Shown: positions 7,642-15,341 of the stretch, piece by piece
Layout of the letters: each line of letters opens with the position of its first letter
Numbering within the stretch: position 1 is the stretch's first letter
Source of the DNA: Nitrospira sp. SG-bin2
Lineage (GTDB): Bacteria; Nitrospirota; Nitrospiria; Nitrospirales; Nitrospiraceae
Reading direction: 5' to 3'
DNA length: 23,259 nucleotides
Assembly: GCA_002083405.1 (NCBI GenBank)
Contig: LVWT01000029.1
Span: 1-23,259 of the forward strand
Made by a program: the position numbers and the translations under genes
The notes under the pieces: generated by a model
Databases searched by the model: none
What the model saw: the letters and a program-made list of their open reading frames with translations, nothing else
What the model was told of the DNA's origin: nothing

Positions 7642-8664
7642 ATGCGATACCGATTACGTCATCAAACCGTGGCATTCCGGATGTCCGCGTTGGCACTGCT
7701 CTGCGCGGCAACCCTCGGAGGCTGCGTAAGCGCGGATACGCACAAGAAAGCGCTGGCTGAACTCGAAGCGGCCAAGAAACTGACCGCGCAACAGCAACTC
7801 CAGCTCACCGGGATGCGCGAGTCGCTCGATCTGGAAGCCGCGCAACGGAAAGCCGCTGAAGAACAAGTCGCTGCATTGGCGAAAGAACGGGAAGCCCTCC
7901 AATCTCGTTCCGCACAATTGGACGGCGAACTCACCAACGTGCGCAAACAGATCACGGACCTTGAACAGAAACATGCAAGCGGCAGCGCATCCGCACAGGA
8001 AGAAATCAGCAAACTCCAGCAGCAGGCTGCAGCCATGGAAACCGAGGCCACCGCAATCGCGAAAGAGCGCGAGGAACTGCGCCAGGAACAGGCACGATTG
8101 GCCGCGAAACTTGAGCAAGAGCAGGCCGCCAAAGCAGCCAAGGAAGCAGAGATCGCACGGCTGACGAAAACACAGGAGGAATTATCGAAGTCGCTCCAGG
8201 ACGAAATCTCCAAGGGCAACATCACCATCCAGCAAGTGCGCGACCGGCTCACGATCAATATGGTGGACAGAGTGTTGTTCGACTCCGGCCAGGCGCAAGT
8301 GAAATCCGCCGGCGTGGATGTGCTGAAGCAGGTCAGCGATATTTTAAAAACCGTTTCGGACAAACAGATCCGAATCGAAGGCCACACCGATAATGTGCCC
8401 ATCAGTGCAAAGCTGAAAGGCCGCTTCAAGTCGAATTGGGAACTCTCGACGGCACGGGCTACCACTGTCGTACGCTATTTGATCGATCAAGGCAGTGTAG
8501 ACCGCCAGCACCTCTCTGCAGTCGGGTACGCAGACACGCAACCGCACGCCTCGAATGACACTGAAGAGGGGCGATCGGCCAACCGACGGATTGAGATCGT
8601 CCTCTACCCGAAGGATCTCAACGAAATTGCCGCCCCGGCAAAGACCAGCGCAGCCACACCGTAG
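7642..8664 (+). CDS. OmpA-domain lipoprotein with long coiled coil
   Basis: A 340 aa envelope protein. The N-terminus is a lipoprotein signal with the lipobox LGGC and acylated Cys at residue 28. Residues about 35-190 form a long, charged, Ala/Glu/Lys/Gln-rich coiled coil. The C-terminal domain, from about 215, is an OmpA/MotB-type peptidoglycan-binding fold: VLFDSGQAQVK, then RIEGHTDNVPI, then the NRRIEIVLYP end. It is expected to be anchored in the outer membrane and bind the cell wall, with the coiled coil spanning the periplasm. Maturation would need LspA, whose gene in this window is frameshifted. The start has an excellent ribosome binding site (GGAGGAG). It lacks the Pal family layout because of the coiled coil, so no gene symbol is given. 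Confidence 0.9.
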   Translation: MRYRLRHQTVAFRMSALALLCAATLGGCVSADTHKKALAELEAAKKLTAQQQLQLTGMRESLDLEAAQRKAAEEQVAALAKEREALQSRSAQLDGELTNVRKQITDLEQKHASGSASAQEEISKLQQQAAAMETEATAIAKEREELRQEQARLAAKLEQEQAAKAAKEAEIARLTKTQEELSKSLQDEISKGNITIQQVRDRLTINMVDRVLFDSGQAQVKSAGVDVLKQVSDILKTVSDKQIRIEGHTDNVPISAKLKGRFKSNWELSTARATTVVRYLIDQGSVDRQHLSAVGYADTQPHASNDTEEGRSANRRIEIVLYPKDLNEIAAPAKTSAATP

Positions 8665-8682
8665 AAAGAGAACAGCAACCCA

Positions 8683-8716
8683 CCGGAGGCGCAGGCAGTA
8701 CAACCTGCGCCTCCGG
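8683..8716 (+). terminator. Strong 13 bp hairpin after the OmpA lipoprotein gene
   Basis: CCGGAGGCGCAGG and its exact reverse complement flank an 8-base loop, starting 18 bases after the stop codon. The position fits a transcription terminator. No T-run follows, so it is either Rho-assisted or a 3'-end stabilising hairpin. Confidence 0.65.
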
Positions 8717-8762
8717 CCAAGCCTCGATCGGACTCACATCCTCGACGCTCTAACCAATCGCG

Positions 8763-8930
8763 TTAAACAACCCTCCACCTTCGACCGCTAACTTCTTTCC
8801 ATTCCTCGCTTCTGGAACTCAGATTCTTACGCATACCGGCTAAATCGAACTTCGCATCAGGCACACCAAAATTTCCACCCTGTTTTAGCGGTGCATCAGC
8901 CTTGCACGGACCACATTCGGTTTCCAGCAT
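8763..8930 (-). pseudogene. Possible truncated pterin-4a-carbinolamine dehydratase-like ORF
   Basis: A 55-codon minus-strand ORF in the 370-base gap between two plus-strand lipoprotein genes. Its beginning, LETECGPCKADAPL, resembles the N-terminus of pterin-4a-carbinolamine dehydratases, which often read C-x-x-C-x-A-D-A-P. A later W-K-E-V-S-G fits the W-x-x-x-x-G that follows in that family. The frame then stops, and I could not find the rest of the domain, including its conserved histidines, in any frame downstream. It could be a gene remnant, a small protein of its own, or chance. An ATG at 8930 is preceded by a G7 run that could act as a ribosome binding site. The remaining gap (8717-8762 and 8931-9037) holds nothing I can name. 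Confidence 0.3.
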
Positions 8931-9037
8931 CTTCCCCCCCGTCGATAGGTTCTGTATGATGCAGAATTCCTTCGCGTATTCAGATACCCGTGTGCGCCTG
9001 TCCGGTTCATGCGGCATTGCTCACAAGAGAGGTCTCT

Positions 9038-9694
9038 ATGCCATGTCTTGCACGGTCACTCGCGCTCCTCATCATTGTCCTCAGCATAGCCGGCTGCGAT
9101 ACCGCCTACATGGCCGCCATGGAAAAAATGGGCTATGCCAAGCGTGACATTCTCAGCGACCGGGTCAAATCCGCGCGAGACGCCCAGGAAGACGCGAAGA
9201 AAGAAATTCAAAGCACACTGGAACAATTCGGCAACGTCGTCGCCTACGAAGGCGGCGATCTCGAAGCCACCTATAAGAAGCTGCACGGCGAACTCGAGAC
9301 GAGCGAGGACAGCGCCAAAGCGGTCCGGAAACGGATCGCCGACGTCGAAAGCGTGGCCGATGCGCTCTTCTCTGAGTGGGAACGAGAACTCGGCCAATAC
9401 TCCAGCGCCGACCTGCGGCGGAAGAGCCAGGCGAAGCTCACCCAAACCAAGGTCCGCTACAAAGAGATGCTTGGGGCGATGAAACGGGCCGAGCAGCGGA
9501 TTGAACCGGTCCTCAAACCGCTGCGCGATCAAGTCCTCTATCTGAAGCACAATTTGAATGCACGAGCCTTATCCGCCATCAAAGGTGAGCTCGTCAAAGT
9601 GGACGCGCAGGTTGATCAGCTGGTCAAAGATATGAATCGTTCCATCGCCGAAGCCGACAAATTCATTCAGTCGATGGAGAAGGAGTCGGACTGA
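9038..9694 (+). CDS. DUF2959 family lipoprotein
   Basis: A 218 aa predicted lipoprotein. The signal ends in the lipobox SIAGC with Cys20, followed by DTAYMAAMEKMGYAKRDIL, a sequence I associate with DUF2959. The rest is almost entirely charged helix, with heptad-like spacing suggesting a coiled coil. There are no catalytic motifs and the function of the family is not known to me. The ATG at 9038 is chosen because AGAGAGG lies 5 bases upstream and because it places the signal peptide correctly; an in-frame GTG at 8990 would add a non-signal leader. It precedes the metallopeptidase gene by 25 bases on the same strand, so co-transcription is likely. Confidence 0.85.
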   Translation: MPCLARSLALLIIVLSIAGCDTAYMAAMEKMGYAKRDILSDRVKSARDAQEDAKKEIQSTLEQFGNVVAYEGGDLEATYKKLHGELETSEDSAKAVRKRIADVESVADALFSEWERELGQYSSADLRRKSQAKLTQTKVRYKEMLGAMKRAEQRIEPVLKPLRDQVLYLKHNLNARALSAIKGELVKVDAQVDQLVKDMNRSIAEADKFIQSMEKESD

Positions 9695-9719
9695 TTGTCC
9701 GGCCTGGAGGAGCACGCCG

Positions 9720-10583
9720 ATGCGTATAGAGGGCCAGCGCGAAAGCGACAACGTCGAAGATCGTCGCGGCAGGGGCCCTGGCCGGATTGGAGGCAGAGGC
9801 CGCCTCGGCATCGGCACCATTGTTCTGGCGCTCGCTGTCAGTTACTTCACCGGAGCCGATCCCATGACCGTCCTGAATCTGCTCACCGGGGTCCAAGGCA
9901 TGACCGAGGTCTCTGTTCCGTCTGAACCGGGACCGGTCGGCCCTCCACGCGACCAACTCGGCAAGTTTGCCTCCATCGTCCTTGCCGATACAGAAACCAC
10001 CTGGCGTACCCTGCTTGGCCCTCGTTATGAAGACCCGCGCATGGTGCTCTTCACCGGTGCCGTCCAGTCTGCCTGCGGCACGGCCTCGTCAGCCGTAGGG
10101 CCCTTCTATTGCCCGAGCGACCATCGCGTGTATCTAGATCTGACCTTCTTCGACGAAATGGAACGTCGCCTCGGCGCATCGGGTGACTTCGCCCAGGCCT
10201 ATGTTATTGCCCACGAAGTCGGCCACCATGTGCAAAATCTCCTCGGCGTCGCCGAAAAAGTCCACCGACTCAGGCGACAGGTGCCCGAGGCGGAAGCCAA
10301 TGCGCTGTCGGTCCGAATGGAGCTGCAGGCCGATTGTTATGCCGGCGTCTGGGGCTACCATGCCAAACGAGAACGGAATGTGATCGAACCGGGCGATTTC
10401 GAAGAGGGGCTGCGCGCAGCAGCAGCCATCGGGGACGACCGCTTGCAGAAGATGTCACGTGGCCAGGTCCAGCCTGAAAGCTGGACCCACGGCTCGTCTG
10501 AACAGCGAATGACCTGGCTCAAGCGCGGCCTCGAATCCGGAGACCCATCCACCTGTAACACGTTCGAAGCAGGCCAGTTATGA
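9720..10583 (+). CDS. ypfJ: YpfJ-type neutral zinc metallopeptidase
   Basis: A 287 aa membrane-anchored member of the YpfJ/zinc metallopeptidase family. A basic, Gly/Arg-rich N-terminus is followed by one hydrophobic segment (about 30-45), which should anchor it with the bulk outside the cytoplasm. The zinc site HEVGHH is at 165-170, and the downstream RMELQADCYAGVW block near 199-211 supplies the expected third-ligand glutamate region. Two further conserved features are the Cys-containing SACGTASSAVGPFYCP segment at 118-132 and DHRVYLDLTFF. The start has GGAGGAG 7 bases upstream. The stop overlaps the next gene as ATGA. Physiological substrates are not established for the family as far as I know. 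Confidence 0.92.
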   Translation: MRIEGQRESDNVEDRRGRGPGRIGGRGRLGIGTIVLALAVSYFTGADPMTVLNLLTGVQGMTEVSVPSEPGPVGPPRDQLGKFASIVLADTETTWRTLLGPRYEDPRMVLFTGAVQSACGTASSAVGPFYCPSDHRVYLDLTFFDEMERRLGASGDFAQAYVIAHEVGHHVQNLLGVAEKVHRLRRQVPEAEANALSVRMELQADCYAGVWGYHAKRERNVIEPGDFEEGLRAAAAIGDDRLQKMSRGQVQPESWTHGSSEQRMTWLKRGLESGDPSTCNTFEAGQL

Positions 10584-11026
10584 GCGACGCAGCAAGCGAA
10601 CCTCAGGGTAGCCTCTTCAACAAGGCACTTGCCGGGATCCTGGCCGATCCTCCCTGGGCCGCCAAATCTTTCCTCGCCGCCGGCGCAACGACCGTTGCAG
10701 GACTCGGCGCCTGGCTCAATGACATGATGTCGCCTGCCATGGCCAGAGGCGGAGCCAGTTTTGTCGGAGGCTTCTTGATCGGCTGGGCCCTCAGAAAAAC
10801 CCTGATGATCGCGCTGGTCATCACCGCATCATTGGCCGCGCTCATCGCAATCCTGAACACCACCGGCTGGATTCATCTGGATTGGACCTTGATCGAAGCG
10901 GATCTGTCTCGCACGTTTGATTGGGTTCGAGGCAATGCCGAAGGCTTCACAGCAGTGCTGACCGGCTATCTGCCGTCAGCCGGCGCCGGAGCCGGCGGGA
11001 TGCTGTTCGGATTTCGGAAGAAGTAA
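10580..11026 (+). CDS. FUN14-like small membrane protein
   Basis: A 148 aa protein with Gly-rich hydrophobic segments at about 30-45, 57-70 and 73-93, and a Gly-rich C-terminus (SAGAGAGGMLFGFRKK). The GGASFVGGFLIGWALRKTL block and the final G-rich helix resemble FUN14 domain proteins, small membrane proteins found in bacteria, archaea and mitochondria. The match is by eye and moderate. Its ATG overlaps the stop of the metallopeptidase gene (ATGA), so coupling is very likely, and it may be a membrane partner or substrate of that enzyme. It ends 29 bases from the convergent RNase H-ABC gene; I see no clear terminator in that gap. Confidence 0.7.
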   Translation: MSDAASEPQGSLFNKALAGILADPPWAAKSFLAAGATTVAGLGAWLNDMMSPAMARGGASFVGGFLIGWALRKTLMIALVITASLAALIAILNTTGWIHLDWTLIEADLSRTFDWVRGNAEGFTAVLTGYLPSAGAGAGGMLFGFRKK

Positions 11027-11055
11027 GAGACTGGAACCGCTCTCACGGCAAGCCG

Positions 11056-12366
11056 TCATCCAGGCAAAGCTTGATACCAACCGTTGGCTTGAGCCAATGA
11101 AACAGAGCAGTCAAAAAGGCTGCTGATTCGTTGATCTGTCAGCAAATCAGACTTACGTCCATCGGCAACGATTTTCCCTTCCTTGAGCAACACCACCCGC
11201 TCAATCTCCGGCGGGATTTCATGCAGATGATGCGTCACCAGTAGAACTGTTTTCCCTTTGCTAATCTGAGCCCGCAACAGATCGAGGTACTGAAAGCAGG
11301 CTTTCACGTCGAGACCACTCGTCGGTTCATCCAACACAAGCATCAGCGGGTCATGAACGAGCGCCCGCCCCAGCAACAACCTCCGCTGCTCGCCAGTTGA
11401 GAGATGCCCAAAGCGGCGGCCTGTCAGCGATTCGATGCCCAACTCCTTCATCACCTCATGTGCCCGTGCAACCTGCGCCTCAGTAAACTCCTGATAGCCA
11501 TACGTGTCGTTGCTCGCGTAATACCCGGACAGAATGACGTTCAATCCTTCGGCACAGATGAGATAGTCCCGCTGAAGATCGTGAGACACAATGCCGATCC
11601 GCTTTCGTACATCCCAGACATTCCCGCCTTCCTCACCGAAGAGGCTGATTCTGGTCTCATCCAGGGGTAACGGATGGACACCGCCGGCTAAAAGTTTGAG
11701 CAGGGTCGATTTACCGGCTCCGTTCGGACCGACAATCGCCGCATGCTCCCCCTCGTGCAGCGCAAAAGAGAAATCTGAAAACACGCAGGTGTCGCCCCGA
11801 TAGACCGTCGCATGCTGGATATCGAGAATGGAACGAGAGAGGACTGTCGCGCTTCTCTCTTTGACCGGAGGGGTGGACGGAGCAGGAGCAACAGGACCAC
11901 CAACTTTCTTGCCGGCGCTGCGCGATAGTTCGAGACCGGCACGAGCCAATACGTCCACACGTTCATTCTCCGGATGCCCGCTATGCCCCCTGACCCAGTG
12001 CCATTCAAGCTTGTGCCCCGAAGCCAGCGTATCGAGCCGACGCCAGAGGTCCTCGTTTTTCACCGGTTCTTTCCCGGCAGTTTTCCAGCCTCGCTCCTTC
12101 CAACTGTGAATCCATTCGCTGATGCCTTTTTGGACATACTGCGAATCGGTATAGACGCGTGCCGTCACCGGCTCCGTAAACAACTGCAACGCCTCAATGA
12201 CCGCGAGCAACTCCATGCGATTGTTCGTCGTGTCCGGCTCTCCGCCACAAAGTTCCGTCTCAATACTGCCCGCGCGCACCAAGACTCCCCAGCCACCAGG
12301 CCCGGGATTTCCGCTGCAGGCACCGTCTGTGTAGATATCGATCATGCGGCCTTTCGTCTGATTCAT
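11056..12366 (-). CDS. RNase HI fused to an ABC-type ATPase
   Basis: A 436 aa two-domain protein in one uninterrupted frame. Residues 8-145 are a complete type 1 RNase H, which cuts the RNA strand of RNA-DNA hybrids. The active-site acids D14 (YTDGACSGNPGPGG), E52 (NNRMEL), D74 (YTDSQY) and D138 (NERVDVLA) are present, plus H128 (RGHSGH). A Pro/Ala/Lys-rich linker (about 150-172) leads to a complete ABC ATPase: Walker A GPNGAGKST at 213-221, signature LSTGEQRR at 322-329, Walker B LMLVLDEPTSGLD at 341-353 and H-loop His379. The ATPase resembles ModF/YlmA-type stand-alone cassettes. No permease gene is adjacent, so a non-transport role is possible. The start could be ATG 12366 or ATG 12345. 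It follows aroC by 30 bases on the same strand. Confidence 0.93.
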   Translation of the reverse strand: MNQTKGRMIDIYTDGACSGNPGPGGWGVLVRAGSIETELCGGEPDTTNNRMELLAVIEALQLFTEPVTARVYTDSQYVQKGISEWIHSWKERGWKTAGKEPVKNEDLWRRLDTLASGHKLEWHWVRGHSGHPENERVDVLARAGLELSRSAGKKVGGPVAPAPSTPPVKERSATVLSRSILDIQHATVYRGDTCVFSDFSFALHEGEHAAIVGPNGAGKSTLLKLLAGGVHPLPLDETRISLFGEEGGNVWDVRKRIGIVSHDLQRDYLICAEGLNVILSGYYASNDTYGYQEFTEAQVARAHEVMKELGIESLTGRRFGHLSTGEQRRLLLGRALVHDPLMLVLDEPTSGLDVKACFQYLDLLRAQISKGKTVLLVTHHLHEIPPEIERVVLLKEGKIVADGRKSDLLTDQRISSLFDCSVSLAQANGWYQALPG

Positions 12367-12396
12367 TGAAGCAGAAGATCGACCGGTGAGCCCGAG

Positions 12397-13560
12397 TTAG
12401 GCTTCGGCTGGATCAGGATTGAGCTTCGAGGCAGGTTTCTTCGCGCCAGATGCAACAGCCCGTTTGACCGAGCCGGCGATTTTCGGAGTCTTCGTTATCA
12501 CATCCGCATTTTGGGCACGATGGAGAAGCGCATGGTCCATGAGGACCAGCGCCAACATGGCCTCGGCGATCGGCGTGGCACGGATACCGACGCAGGGATC
12601 GTGGCGGCCGTTTGTTTCGACCGTGACCGGATTGCCCTGCTTGTCGATCGACTTGCGCGGGATGCGAATGCTCGATGTCGGCTTGATGCCGATCGTCACG
12701 ACGATGTCTTGGCCTGTCGAGATGCCCCCGAGAATCCCGCCGGCGTGATTCGTCACAAAGCCTTCGGGTGTGAGTTCGTCGCCATGTTCTGACCCTCGCT
12801 GGGCAACCGACGCGAATCCTGAGCCGATCTCGACCGCCTTCACCGCATTGATGCTCATCATCGCCGCAGCCAAATCCGAATCCAGCCTGGCATAGACCGG
12901 TGCGCCCCAGCCGACCGGCACCTGTTCAGCAATCGTGGTGATTTTGGCCCCGACGGAATCACCGGCCTTGCGCAGATCGTCCATGAATGATTCGAGCTTC
13001 GCGATCAACCCCGTATTGGCGGCGAAGAAGGGATTGGACCCGACGCCGTCCCAGCTCTGGAACGGCACGTCGATCGGCCCAAGCCGGCTCAAATAGCCGC
13101 GGATGACGACGCCGTGCTTCTCCGCAAGCCACTTCCTGGCAATCGCCGCAGCGGCGACGCGGACGGCCGTTTCTCGCGCGGACGATCGTCCTCCCCCCCG
13201 ATGGTCACGGATGCCGTACTTCTGCCAGTACGTGTAGTCGGCGTGGCCCGGACGAAAGGTGTCGATCAGATTTCCATAGTCGCGGCTGCGCTGGTCTTCA
13301 TTGCGGATCAATAGCGCGATCGGCGTGCCGGTCGTTTTCCCCTCGAACACCCCGGAAAGAATTTCAACGGTATCCGACTCCTGCCGCTGAGTCACATGAC
13401 GCGACGTACCGGGCTTGCGCCGGTCGAGATCTTTCTGGATGTCTTCAGACGACAGTGAAAGACCCGGCGGGCAACCATCGACCACGCAGCCGATCGCCGG
13501 CCCGTGGCTCTCGCCGAAGGATGTGACGGTAAAGATTCTGCCGAACGTATTGCCGGCCAT
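12397..13560 (-). CDS. aroC: Chorismate synthase
   Basis: Catalyses the last shikimate pathway step, EPSP to chorismate, using reduced flavin; cytosolic homotetramer. The 387 aa sequence opens with GNTFGRIFTVTSFGESHGPAIG and includes the family blocks RPGHADYTYWQKYGIRDHRGGGRSSARET near 100-130, GSGFASVAQRGSEHGDE and GGISTGQDIVV, then the RHDPCVGIRATPIAEAM block. The conserved histidines of the GESHG and RPGHAD motifs are present. The last 25 or so residues are a Lys/Ala-rich tail beyond the usual end. It starts 15 bases after aspS ends and is followed 30 bases later by the RNase H-ABC gene, so it is probably part of the same transcript. Confidence 0.97.
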   Translation of the reverse strand: MAGNTFGRIFTVTSFGESHGPAIGCVVDGCPPGLSLSSEDIQKDLDRRKPGTSRHVTQRQESDTVEILSGVFEGKTTGTPIALLIRNEDQRSRDYGNLIDTFRPGHADYTYWQKYGIRDHRGGGRSSARETAVRVAAAAIARKWLAEKHGVVIRGYLSRLGPIDVPFQSWDGVGSNPFFAANTGLIAKLESFMDDLRKAGDSVGAKITTIAEQVPVGWGAPVYARLDSDLAAAMMSINAVKAVEIGSGFASVAQRGSEHGDELTPEGFVTNHAGGILGGISTGQDIVVTIGIKPTSSIRIPRKSIDKQGNPVTVETNGRHDPCVGIRATPIAEAMLALVLMDHALLHRAQNADVITKTPKIAGSVKRAVASGAKKPASKLNPDPAEA

Positions 13561-13575
13561 GAGGACAAAGACTCC

Positions 13576-15339
13576 CTACTCGACCAGATCCAGCTTGATG
13601 CGTAGCTCTTTCAGCTGCTCGGCGCCGACGGTCGACGGCGCATCGGTCAGCGGGCATTGGGCGCGCTGCGTCTTGGGGAACGCGATCACGTCGCGGATCG
13701 AGTCCGCCCCGCCCAGCAACATGATGAGCCGGTCGAGACCGAACGCGATGCCTCCATGCGGCGGCGCGCCGTAGTCCAACGCTTCCAGCAAGAATCCGAA
13801 CTTGGCCTGGGCCTGTTCTTTGTTGATGCCGAGCAAATCAAGGATCTTGAGTTGGATTTCGCTGCGGTGGTTGCGAATGCTGCCCCCGCCGATTTCGCTG
13901 CCGTTCAGCACCATGTCGTAGGCCTTGGCCCTGACCTTGAGCGGCTCCGCGTCCAGGAACTTCAGATCTTCGTCCATCGGCGCCGCAAAGGGATTGTGCA
14001 TGAACACATACCGCTTCTCTTCCGGCGAATAGTCCAACAAGGGAAATTCAGTCACCCAGAGCGGCTTCCAGACGTTCTTATCAATCAAGTTCAACTCTTC
14101 GCCTAATAACAGACGAATACGCCCCAGCACGTCGTGCACGACAGCCGGCTTGTCTGCCCCGAAAAGAACCAGGTCACCGGGCTGGGCGTCAGGCAACGCC
14201 GCCGCAAAGGCCTTGGCATCGAGAAACTTGGCGATCACTGATTCAAGCTGTCCGTCAGCGGTAATCTTGAGCCACGCAAGCCCCTTGGCGCCGAAGCTCT
14301 TGGCTGTTTCTCCCAGCGCGTCGATGCGGCTTCGTGGCGTCGCGGCCCCGCCTTTGACGATCAACGCCTTGACGATCCCGCCCTTGGTCGCGGCATCCTT
14401 GAACACCTTGAACTCGCTCGCAGCGGCGAACGCCGTCACGTCATGAAGCGGCAGGTCAAAGCGCAGATCTGGCTTGTCCGACCCATATCGGCCCATTGCC
14501 TCCGCATAGGTCATACGTGGGAAGGGCGTCGGCAATTGCACGCCTCCCGCGTCACGGAATATGGTGACGATCATCCGCTCCATCATCGCCATGACTTGCT
14601 CACGGTCGACGAACGACAGTTCAAGATCGATCTGCGTAAATTCCGGTTGACGATCGTTCCGGAGATCTTCGTCACGGAAGCAGCGGGCAATCTGGTAGTA
14701 CCGATCGACGCCGCTCACCATTAAGACCTGCTTGAACAGCTGAGGCGATTGCGGCAGCGCAAAAAACTGCCCGGCGTTCACCCGGCTGGGGACCAGGTAG
14801 TCCCGGGCGCCTTCGGGCGTGCTTTTCGTCAACACCGGCGTCTCAACCTCCAGAAACCCCTCCGAATGCAGAAAGCCTCTGGCAGCCTGAGCAATGGCAT
14901 GCCGCATGCCCAATAGTTTCTGCATTCTTGGCCGGCGGAGATCAAGATAGCGGTACTTCAGACGAATGGACTCGGTGACTTCCGCATCGTCCTCAATGAG
15001 AAACGGCGGCGTCTTGGCTTCGTTCAAGATCTCGACATCGTCCACAAACACTTCGATCTCGCCGGTGGGCAAATTTGGATTCCTGGATTCATCCGGGCGG
15101 GCCATGACCTGGCCTGAAATCGACACCACGCATTCGCTCCGTAACGTATGCGCAGCCTTGTGCACGGACAAATTGCGCTCTGAGTTGAATACCACTTGGG
15201 TCAGGCCCGTTCGGTCCCGCAAATCAATGAACATCACCGTCCCGTGATCGCGCCGCCGCTGCACCCACCCGTTCAACACAACCGATTGCCCCACCTGCTG
15301 CTTGGTCAATTCACCGCATTTGTGAGTCCGTAGTTTCAT
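13576..15339 (-). CDS. aspS: Aspartyl-tRNA synthetase, bacterial type
   Basis: Class II synthetase that charges tRNA-Asp (587 aa, normal for bacteria). The N-terminal OB-fold anticodon-binding domain starts with RTHKCGELTKQQVG. The catalytic core carries motif 2 (FRDEDLRNDRQPEFTQIDLE) and motif 3 (GIAFGLDRLIMLLGG), with the bacterial GAD insertion domain in between. ATG 15339 is preferred because it matches the family's usual MKxRTHxCG beginning; a GTG at 15345 overlaps the stop of rluB as GTGA. In the anticodon domain the sequence RDHGT places a His at the position reported as His31 in the non-discriminating P. aeruginosa enzyme. It may therefore also charge tRNA-Asn in an AsnS-free organism; this is inference, because the second reported determinant does not match. 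Confidence 0.97.
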   Translation of the reverse strand: MKLRTHKCGELTKQQVGQSVVLNGWVQRRRDHGTVMFIDLRDRTGLTQVVFNSERNLSVHKAAHTLRSECVVSISGQVMARPDESRNPNLPTGEIEVFVDDVEILNEAKTPPFLIEDDAEVTESIRLKYRYLDLRRPRMQKLLGMRHAIAQAARGFLHSEGFLEVETPVLTKSTPEGARDYLVPSRVNAGQFFALPQSPQLFKQVLMVSGVDRYYQIARCFRDEDLRNDRQPEFTQIDLELSFVDREQVMAMMERMIVTIFRDAGGVQLPTPFPRMTYAEAMGRYGSDKPDLRFDLPLHDVTAFAAASEFKVFKDAATKGGIVKALIVKGGAATPRSRIDALGETAKSFGAKGLAWLKITADGQLESVIAKFLDAKAFAAALPDAQPGDLVLFGADKPAVVHDVLGRIRLLLGEELNLIDKNVWKPLWVTEFPLLDYSPEEKRYVFMHNPFAAPMDEDLKFLDAEPLKVRAKAYDMVLNGSEIGGGSIRNHRSEIQLKILDLLGINKEQAQAKFGFLLEALDYGAPPHGGIAFGLDRLIMLLGGADSIRDVIAFPKTQRAQCPLTDAPSTVGAEQLKELRIKLDLVE

Positions 15340-15341
15340 GG

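Noticed and set aside
7662..8465. Minus-strand Ser/Cys/Ala-rich frame opposite the OmpA lipoprotein
   Set aside because: Its composition is the complement of the Glu/Lys/Ala/Gln coiled-coil codons on the real strand; no start signal or motif.
11027..11055. Terminator between the convergent FUN14-like and RNase H-ABC genes
   Set aside because: No clear stem-loop or T-run is visible in the 29-base gap.
13186..13200. C7 run inside aroC as a second frameshift site
   Set aside because: The AroC frame runs through it correctly (DHRGGGRSSARE), so there is no disruption.
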